This document shows, in pieces, positions 58,474 to 64,000 of a stretch of DNA of 64,000 nt (positions are counted from its first letter, which is position 1; every line of letters begins with the position of its first letter). Origin of the DNA: Streptomyces sp. NBC_00193 (GTDB lineage: Bacteria; Actinomycetota; Actinomycetes; Streptomycetales; Streptomycetaceae); the NCBI RefSeq assembly GCF_026342735.1, contig NZ_JAPEMM010000001.1:2356001-2420000 (forward strand), in the 5' to 3' direction. Below the pieces are notes generated by a model. That model ran no database searches, was not told the origin of the DNA, and worked only from the letters and a program-made list of their open reading frames with translations. The position numbers were made by a program, and so were the translations under genes.

Positions 58474-58690
58474 CGCTCACCCGTCCCGTTCTCGCCGCGC
58501 GCCCCCGGGCCTCGACCCCGCGCTCAGCCCTCAGTCCTGTGTCCGGGACAGGAGTCGGACCGGTGAACGCCCGGGTTCCCAGGGCCTGTTGTGGCGTGCA
58601 CCACACCGCACCGGTACGCGGTTTCCGGCCGATGAGAAAACCTGATGCCCTCTGTCGTCCCCGACCGGCCGGTGCAACGATGGCCCGGCC

Positions 58691-59500
58691 ATGACACCCG
58701 GTCGATGTTGCCGAGCCGTACGGGCCGCGATGTTCGCGGCCACCTGCGTGCTGCTCTCGGCCCTCGGGCACATCCTCATGTCGGGGACCTCCGTCCCCTG
58801 GTGGGGAATGACCGCGGCGTTCGCCGGAACCTCGGCGACCGGCTGGATCCTCGCCGGGCGGGAGCGCGGCTTCGCGGCCGTCGTCGCCGCGACGGTCGGC
58901 ACCCAAGCGGCCCTGCACGGCGGGTTCTCGCTCGCCCAGGCCGCGGCGGCCCGACCGCAGCAACCCGGCACCTCATTGGCCTCCCTGACCTCATTGGCCT
59001 CGCTGGCCTCACTGGGCCGCCGCTGGACCCGGTACCTGCTCTGCGACGCTCCCTCCCTGCTCCGCCCGCAGGCAACGCCACGGCCGGCCACCGGCACCAC
59101 CGCCCGACACGTCCTGCAGAACGACGTGCACGGGGTGGCCGGGACCCACGGCATGCACGGCATGGCCGACAGCTCCGCGCCCATCGCGACGGCCCTGCCG
59201 ATACCCACCGAGCACGCCATGGGCTCCATGTCACCGACGGGCATGCTCGCGGGCCACCTCCTGGCCGCCCTGATCTGCGGCCTCTGGCTCGCACACGGCG
59301 AACGCGGCGCCTTCCGCGTCCTGCGCGCCGTCGCCGCCCGCTTCCTCGTACCGCTGCGCCTGATCTTCCGGCTCCCCGCGCCCGCGCACCGGCCCCGCGT
59401 CCGCCCCGCCCGGAACCACCGGGTCCGTACGCCCCGCAGGCTGCTGCTCGCCGACGCCCTCACCTCACGGGGCCCACCTCACGGGATCGCTGTCGTCTGA
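58691..59500 (+). CDS. Membrane protein with His/Met-rich loop
   Basis: A 269-residue protein with N-terminal hydrophobic helices (about 12-34, 36-53, 63-82), a repeat-derived SLTSLASLASL segment, then a His/Met-rich stretch (VHGVAGTHGMHGMADSS, EHAMGSMSPTGM) followed by another helix (LLAALICGLWLA) and a basic Pro/Arg tail. His/Met clusters of this kind often bind copper; that is inference. No family recognised. It lies before an ECF sigma gene. Confidence 0.6.
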   Translation: MTPGRCCRAVRAAMFAATCVLLSALGHILMSGTSVPWWGMTAAFAGTSATGWILAGRERGFAAVVAATVGTQAALHGGFSLAQAAAARPQQPGTSLASLTSLASLASLGRRWTRYLLCDAPSLLRPQATPRPATGTTARHVLQNDVHGVAGTHGMHGMADSSAPIATALPIPTEHAMGSMSPTGMLAGHLLAALICGLWLAHGERGAFRVLRAVAARFLVPLRLIFRLPAPAHRPRVRPARNHRVRTPRRLLLADALTSRGPPHGIAVV

Positions 59501-59723
59501 CAGCCGGCTCCCCGACGCGCCACGGGCGGAACACCCGTACCCGTACCGCGCCTCGGGCATCGGTCATGCCGTCCGGCAGGCCGTACCACCCGTTCCCCGG
59601 CCCCACGATGCCGCGCTCCAGGGTGCTGTCGCTCCTGGCACCGAAGGCACAGTGCTGCCCGCGCTCCCGCGAACCCCTCGCTGCGGCATCGAATCCGGCC
59701 GGATTCCCCGAAGGACACAGTCG

Positions 59724-60374
59724 ATGACCACTGCCCTGCTCACGCGCCCGGCCACCGCCCCCGCCGCTCTCCCCACCGCACCCGCCCCCACCCCCGTCCC
59801 CACCACCCGCCGCGCCGCCGGCCCCGACGAGGCCGTCACCCTCCTCGCACTCGCCGCCCGCGACGGCGATCCCGCCGCGGTGGACCAGTTCGTACGCGCC
59901 CTGCACCGGGACGTACGCCGCTACGTCGCCTACCTCAGCGCGGACCCGCAGTCCGCCGAGGACCTGACCCAGGAGACCTTCCTGCGCGCCCTCGGCAGCC
60001 TCCACCGCTTCGAGGGCCGTTCCTCCGCCCGTACCTGGCTGCTCTCCATCGCGCGGCGCACGGTGGTGGACAGCCTGCGCCACAAGGCGGCCCGCCCCAA
60101 GATCGCCGACAGAGACGACTGGCAGACCGCGGCCGAACAGAGCCAGCCCCGCGACGTGCCCGGCTTCGAGGACGGTGTCGCGCTCGCGGAGCTCCTGGCG
60201 GCGATCCCCGCCGAGCGCCGCGAGGTCTTCGTCCTCACCCAGCTCATGGGCCTCCCGTACGCGGAGGCGGCGCTCATGCTCGGCTGTCCGATCGGCACGG
60301 TCCGCTCCCGCGTGGCCCGGGCCCGCTCGTCCCTGATCGACCTGCTGGAGGACACGGACCCCGCCGCGGCCTGA
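59724..60374 (+). CDS. ECF RNA polymerase sigma factor
   Basis: A 216-residue ECF sigma factor: disordered Pro/Thr-rich N-terminus (1-32), region 2 (YVAYLSADPQSAEDLTQETFLRAL and WLLSIARRTVVDSLR) and region 4 (LPYAEAALMLGCPIGTVRSRVARAR) with the recognition helix. No obvious anti-sigma gene adjoins it; the upstream membrane protein is not a typical zinc anti-sigma factor. ATG 59724 after gaaggac. A strong terminator follows. Confidence 0.9.
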   Translation: MTTALLTRPATAPAALPTAPAPTPVPTTRRAAGPDEAVTLLALAARDGDPAAVDQFVRALHRDVRRYVAYLSADPQSAEDLTQETFLRALGSLHRFEGRSSARTWLLSIARRTVVDSLRHKAARPKIADRDDWQTAAEQSQPRDVPGFEDGVALAELLAAIPAERREVFVLTQLMGLPYAEAALMLGCPIGTVRSRVARARSSLIDLLEDTDPAAA

Positions 60375-60383
60375 TCCGGAACG

Positions 60384-60431
60384 CCCGAACGGGGGCCCGA
60401 CCGCGAGATCGCGGCCGGGCCCCCGTTCGGG
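60384..60431 (+). terminator. Terminator after the sigma factor gene
   Basis: A nearly uninterrupted 21-bp stem (cccgaacgggggcccg-a-ccgcg and complement) with loop agat, 10 bp past the stop; also convergent to the next gene. Confidence 0.85.
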
Positions 60432-60456
60432 GCAGGGAGGACAGGGAGGGCGGCCC

Positions 60457-60846
60457 TCAGGCCAGGAGCTTCTCCTTGGCCTTGTCGAACTCCTGCTGGG
60501 TCAGGTGGCCCTGCTCCTTGAGGGAGGACAGCTTCGCGAGTTCCTCGGCCGGGCTGCTGCGTGGGCCCGCGGCCTTCTGGACGTAGTCCTGGAAGGCCTT
60601 CTCGTTCGCCTGCGCCTGTTTCACGTCGCGCTGGCTCATGCTCTTGCCGCGGACGATCAGGTAGACGAGGACGCCGATGTAGGGCAGCAGGAGCACCAGG
60701 ATCAGCCAGCCCGCCTTGCCCCAGCCGTGCAGCTCGTGGTCCCTGAAGATGTCAGTGATCACCTTGAACAGCAGGAAGAACCACATGACCCACAGGAAGA
60801 GCCACAGCATGGTCCAGAACAGGTTGAGCAGTGGATAGTCGTCCAC
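60457..60846 (-). CDS. SHOCT-domain membrane protein
   Basis: A 129-residue protein: two membrane helices (LFWTMLWLFLWVMWFFLLFKVI and AGWLILVLLLPYIGVLVYLIV, a PLDc_N-like module), a charged segment, and a C-terminal SHOCT motif (EELAKLSSLKEQGHLTQQEFDKAKEKLL). Function of such proteins is unknown; SHOCT is thought to mediate oligomerisation. GTG start with GGAGTGA upstream. Confidence 0.85.
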   Translation of the reverse strand: MDDYPLLNLFWTMLWLFLWVMWFFLLFKVITDIFRDHELHGWGKAGWLILVLLLPYIGVLVYLIVRGKSMSQRDVKQAQANEKAFQDYVQKAAGPRSSPAEELAKLSSLKEQGHLTQQEFDKAKEKLLA

Positions 60847-60948
60847 GCTTCACTCCGATCACATAAGGGACAGATCAATTCATACCGCCCGCTGAGGTGA
60901 TCCGCACGCGGAGTAGCCGGTCCGCCCCCGGCGCGGGACCATGACCCC

Positions 60949-62049
60949 ATGGAGGAGCGCCCCCTCACCGGGATCAGCCCCCCTGGCCGGATCGCCGCCC
61001 CCGGGGAGGGCATCGGCCAGGACGAGCTGGCGCTCTCCGCGCGCAACCACGGACTCCCGCTGGAGGCCATGCGGTACGAGGTCACGCCGGCCGGGCTGCA
61101 CTACGTCCTCGTGCACTACGACATCCCGGACACGGACCCCGACACCTGGCGCCTCACCCTCCGCGGCCGCCTCCGGACCCCCCTGGAGCTGGACCTGCGC
61201 GACCTCCGGGCCCTGCCCTCCGTGACCCACCGGGTCACCATGGAGTGCGCCGGCAACGGGCGGGCCCGGCTGTCCCCGCGGCCGGTCAGCCAGCCCTGGC
61301 TGGTGGAGGCGGTCGGGACGGCCGAGTGGACAGGGGTGCCGCTGCGCGCGGTGCTCGCGGAGGCCGGGGTGGCGCCGGACGCCGTGGAGGCGGTGTTCAC
61401 GGGCGCCGACCACGGGGTGGAGCGGGGCGTCGAGCAGGACTACCGGCGCAGCCTGCCGCTGCCCGTCGGCGAGGACGTCCTGCTCGCCCACACGATGAAC
61501 GGCGGGCCCCTGCCGCCGCAGCACGGGCATCCGCTCCGGCTGGTCGTACCGGGCTGGTACGGCATGGCCCACGTGAAGTGGCTGCGCGACATCGAGCTCG
61601 TCGACACCGCGTTCGGCGGGTACCAGCAGGCCACGGCCTACCGGTACAGGCAGAGCGCCGGGGAACCCGGCGAGCCCGTCACCCGGATCGCCCCGCGCGC
61701 CCTGCTGATCCCGCCCGGATTCCCCGACTTCATGTCCCGCACCCGGGTCGTCGGCCCCGGCCCCGTGCGGCTCGCCGGGCGCGCCTGGTCGGGCCACGGG
61801 CCGGTCGTGCGCGTGGAGTTGAGCACCGACGGCGGCGCCGGATGGGCCGACGCCGAGGTGCTGCCGCAGGGCGGCCACCCGTACGCCTGGCAGGGCTGGC
61901 ACGCCGACTGGACGGCGGTCCCGGGCAGCCACACCCTCCTGGTCCGCGCCACCGACGCCTCGGGACGCACGCAGCCGCTCGAACAGCCGTGGAACCGCGG
62001 GGGCTTCGGCAACAACCAGGCCCAGGCGGTCTCCGTCGTGTGCCGCTGA
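60949..62049 (+). CDS. Sulfite oxidase-like molybdoenzyme
   Basis: A 366-residue protein of the sulfite-oxidase family: the molybdopterin domain contains TMECAGNGR with the molybdenum-ligand Cys100, and GWYGMAHVKWL and the C-terminal Mo-co dimerisation domain follow (VRLAGRAWSGHGPVVRVELSTDGG). No signal peptide or heme domain, so it is likely cytoplasmic; the electron acceptor is not shown. Monocistronic between divergent and co-directional genes. Confidence 0.9.
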   Translation: MEERPLTGISPPGRIAAPGEGIGQDELALSARNHGLPLEAMRYEVTPAGLHYVLVHYDIPDTDPDTWRLTLRGRLRTPLELDLRDLRALPSVTHRVTMECAGNGRARLSPRPVSQPWLVEAVGTAEWTGVPLRAVLAEAGVAPDAVEAVFTGADHGVERGVEQDYRRSLPLPVGEDVLLAHTMNGGPLPPQHGHPLRLVVPGWYGMAHVKWLRDIELVDTAFGGYQQATAYRYRQSAGEPGEPVTRIAPRALLIPPGFPDFMSRTRVVGPGPVRLAGRAWSGHGPVVRVELSTDGGAGWADAEVLPQGGHPYAWQGWHADWTAVPGSHTLLVRATDASGRTQPLEQPWNRGGFGNNQAQAVSVVCR

Positions 62050-62182
62050 GCACCACCCCCTCCCCGCCCCCTCCCCCGCCCCCTCGGCCATCCGCTCGGC
62101 CAACCCCTTGCCACGCCCCTCCCCTTCCCCGAAACTGACACATCGTCAGATCATTGCGAGGGAACGAGGAAGGGAACCGAGG

Positions 62183-62629
62183 ATGCAGACCATCTGGCTC
62201 GGCGGGCCCGAATGGGTCGCCGTTCTGCGGATCGGGCTCGGGCTGTGGTGGCTGGAGAGCTGGCGGCACAAGGACAAGAAGGACTGGTTCGGCGGAGGCG
62301 GCATCCGCTGGGCGGCCGGCGTGGCCGAGAAGCACCGCTGGGGGTTCGTCACACGCGGCTTCGACATCGTCGTGAAGCCCTACCCGCGCTTCATGGCCTA
62401 CCTCGTCGCCTACGCCGAACTGGCCCTGGGCCTCGGCCTCATCGTCGGATTCCTGACCCCGATAGCCCTGCTCGCCGGGCTGCTGCTCAACCTGGTCTAC
62501 CTGATCCTGATGATCCACGACTGGGGCGAGCAGGGGCAGAACCTCATGATGGCCCTGATCTCCGGGGTCGCCTTCTTCGCCATGGGCTGGCAGGTCTGGT
62601 CCCTGGACAACGCGCTCGGGCTCTTCTAG
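62183..62629 (+). CDS. DoxX-like membrane protein
   Basis: A 148-residue protein with four predicted helices (GLWWLESW; FMAYLVAYAELALGLGLIVGFL; ALLAGLLLNLVYLILMI; NLMMALISGVAFFAMGW). The pattern fits DoxX/DoxD (thiosulfate:quinone oxidoreductase small-subunit-like) proteins. Proximity to a sulfite-oxidase-like enzyme hints at sulfur metabolism, without proof. ATG 62183 after ggaaggg. Confidence 0.8.
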   Translation: MQTIWLGGPEWVAVLRIGLGLWWLESWRHKDKKDWFGGGGIRWAAGVAEKHRWGFVTRGFDIVVKPYPRFMAYLVAYAELALGLGLIVGFLTPIALLAGLLLNLVYLILMIHDWGEQGQNLMMALISGVAFFAMGWQVWSLDNALGLF

Positions 62630-62631
62630 AC

Positions 62632-62690
62632 CGGCCGGATCGGCCGGATCGACCGGATCGACCTCATCGGCTGGACCGGCCGGATCGACG
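62632..62690. repeat. Short GGATCGA-type tandem repeat between convergent genes
   Basis: Units of about 9 bp (ccggatcga / ccggatcgg) repeated four to five times between the DoxX and HD gene stops; part can fold into hairpins (ccggccggatcg) and may act as terminator. Confidence 0.6.
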
Positions 62691-62692
62691 GC

Positions 62693-63292
62693 CTAGCCCC
62701 GCCGGTCGAGCGGGTTCGCCGCGATGCGCTCCTTCGCGCCGCTCGCCACGTAGGCCGCCGCCGCGCACTGCGGCTTGCGCGCGGCCTGCTCGCTGACCAG
62801 CGCGAAGAAGGCGTCGCCGAAGCCGAGGCGCGGGTACTCCGTGAGCAGCGCGGCCGTGAAGACGGGGTCGGCGTCGCCGACGCCGACCCCGGAGACGTCC
62901 GCGGTCGTACCGATCTGGAGCAGGTGGCTCTCCACGTCCTCGGCGGCCGTGACGTCCTCGCGCATGTGCCGCACGATGATCTCCTCGGCCCGCGCCCGCC
63001 GCTCCGCGGGCCAGCCCAGCCCCGCCGTCAGCACGCGTGCGACGTGGCCGCCCGCCTCCTCGAAGGGCAGGGTGTGGCTGTCGAAGGGCGCGGTCAGCCC
63101 GAGATCGTGCACCAGCGCGCTGACGTAGAACAGTTCGCGGTCGTACGAGAGCCCGTGCCGGTCCGCGTATTCGGCCCCGAAGGCGTAGGACCGGACAGAG
63201 TGGTTCAGCAGCGCCCCGTCCGTGTACTCGGAGGCGATCTCCAGCGCGGCCCGGCCGGACGGAGTGTCAAGAGTCCATGTCACAAAGGTCAT
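62693..63292 (-). CDS. HD-domain protein (cyanamide hydratase-like)
   Basis: A 199-residue HD-superfamily metal protein: NHSVRSYAFG (first His), YVSALVHDLGLT (the HD pair) and a later HMRED His complete the metal set. It resembles cyanamide hydratase/HD-hydrolase family members. Substrate unknown. Starts MTFVTWTLDTPSG. Its start lies 6 bp from the stop of the cytosine-deaminase-like gene, so the two are probably co-transcribed. Confidence 0.85.
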   Translation of the reverse strand: MTFVTWTLDTPSGRAALEIASEYTDGALLNHSVRSYAFGAEYADRHGLSYDRELFYVSALVHDLGLTAPFDSHTLPFEEAGGHVARVLTAGLGWPAERRARAEEIIVRHMREDVTAAEDVESHLLQIGTTADVSGVGVGDADPVFTAALLTEYPRLGFGDAFFALVSEQAARKPQCAAAAYVASGAKERIAANPLDRRG

Positions 63293-63298
63293 GGCAGG

Positions 63299-64000
63299 TC
63301 AGCGTAGGCGGGGGCGGAAGTCCACCTCCGAGGGCCCCTCCTCCCCCGGCCAGGCCAGCAGCCGGGGCGGAGCCGCCGGGGTCTCGGCGAGGACGGTGCC
63401 GCGCGAGACCACGTAGCGGGGGCGGACCTGGCGGCGGACGGCCTCGGTGGGCGATTCGGCCGGCAGCAGCACGAAGGAGGCCGGGTTGCCCTGGCGGACC
63501 CCGTACTCCGAGGGCGAGAGGCCGAGGACGCGCGCCGCGCGCTCGGTCACCATCTCGAAGGCCACCGGGATCTCGTCCGCTCCCGTGAGCTGGGCGGCGT
63601 AGATCCCGACGAGGGCGGTCTGCAGCGGGTTGCCGGTGCCGAGCGCGTTCCAGGGGTCCATCACGTCGTCGTGGCCGAAGGCCACGTTCACCCCCGCCGC
63701 CAGCATCTCCTTGACCTGGGTGAGGCCGCGGCGCTTCGGGTAGGCGTCGAAGCGGCCCTGGAGGTTCAGATTGGCGAAGGGGTTCGAGACGAGGTTGATC
63801 CCGGAGCGCGACAGCAGGCGCTGGAGTTTGAAGCTGTAGGCGCCGCCGTAGGAGCCCATCGCCGTCGTGTGCGAGGCGGTCACGTGCCCGCGCAGTCCCG
63901 AGCGCAGGGCGTGGGCGGCCAGTACCTCCACGAAACGGGACTGCTCGTCGTCGATCTCGTCGCAGTGCGCGTCCACCCGCAGTCCCTGCTCCTCGGCGAG
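63299..64000 (-). CDS. Cytosine deaminase-like amidohydrolase (gene runs off the right edge)
   Basis: About 233 C-terminal residues are present; the start lies beyond base 64000. Visible motifs: VDAHCDEIDDEQSRF (metal His and the conserved Glu region of CodA), SHTTAMGSYGGAY (another metal His), and FGHDDVMDPWN (metal Asp). CodA-family enzymes deaminate cytosine or related pyrimidines/aminohydrolase substrates. The stop lies 6 bp upstream of the HD gene, giving a two-gene unit. Confidence 0.88.
   Translation of the reverse strand, partial: LAEEQGLRVDAHCDEIDDEQSRFVEVLAAHALRSGLRGHVTASHTTAMGSYGGAYSFKLQRLLSRSGINLVSNPFANLNLQGRFDAYPKRRGLTQVKEMLAAGVNVAFGHDDVMDPWNALGTGNPLQTALVGIYAAQLTGADEIPVAFEMVTERAARVLGLSPSEYGVRQGNPASFVLLPAESPTEAVRRQVRPRYVVSRGTVLAETPAAPPRLLAWPGEEGPSEVDFRPRLR

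Overview
The window is 64 kb of very GC-rich actinobacterial chromosome, almost certainly Streptomyces. Genes end and start on ATGA/GTGA overlaps and use strong third-position G/C. The gene set (WblA, Crp, a WhiB-like protein next to paired ArsA-type ATPases, a DUF4244 pilin with a Tad cluster, Ssd, and a bifunctional penicillin-binding protein) is typical of that genus. From memory, the order resembles the S. coelicolor SCO3550-SCO3580 region; I could not check this.

Layout. 1-6.4 kb: 3' end of a DEAD/DEAH helicase, then a leftward operon ssd-tadA-tadB-tadC-Flp pilin-TadE-TadE-like (a Flp/Tad secretion-pilus machine with translational coupling). 6.9-19.5 kb: HAD phosphatase, a Fic-fold protein with a damaged active site, a CooC-like ATPase, a NodB-fold lipoprotein, a SulP transporter fused to a beta-carbonic anhydrase, acs, nhaA, a holin-X protein and an epoxide-hydrolase-like enzyme. 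19.6-35.6 kb: MarP-type protease, CoA-type NUDIX, nth, crp, nucleotidyltransferase, an L7/L12-CTD membrane protein, MBL hydrolase, split-box NUDIX, RidA, DUF4177, two ArsA-type ATPases, wblA, the penicillin-binding protein, YqeY, a phosphoesterase and a Pr6Pr protein. 35.7-44.8 kb: tRNA-Pro(CGG) and a 9-kb genomic island. The island is flanked by 86-bp perfect direct repeats of the tRNA 3' half and carries no recognisable integrase. Its cargo is flotillin + NfeD, a CPA1 Na+/H+ antiporter, a CBS protein, an NhaD/ArsB-type permease, a PucR-type regulator and several small membrane proteins. 44.9-64 kb: more variable chromosome with SRPBCC and DM13 proteins, vanadium haloperoxidase, a zinc/manganese-type ABC importer, an acyl-CoA ligase/CoA-transferase/acyl-CoA dehydrogenase group, GH88-like hydrolase + MFS, ECF sigma factor, sulfite-oxidase-like molybdoenzyme, DoxX, HD protein and the 3' part of a cytosine-deaminase-like gene.

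The most interesting signal is a shared 5'-leader element. The core chromosomal nhaA and the unrelated CPA1 antiporter on the tRNA island carry a nearly identical 27-28 nt element (central 19 nt GCCGGGAAGYCTGGTCGGC) just upstream of their start codons. This points to a common RNA- or DNA-level control of sodium/proton exchange spanning core genome and mobile DNA. Also notable are the integrase-less island with apparent arm-type sites at both ends, the SulP-carbonic anhydrase fusion with a minisatellite linker, the degenerate Fic and NodB proteins, and a dispersed intergenic repeat that supplies the last codons and stop of nth.

All function calls come from reading motifs and from memory of families. 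No database search was possible.
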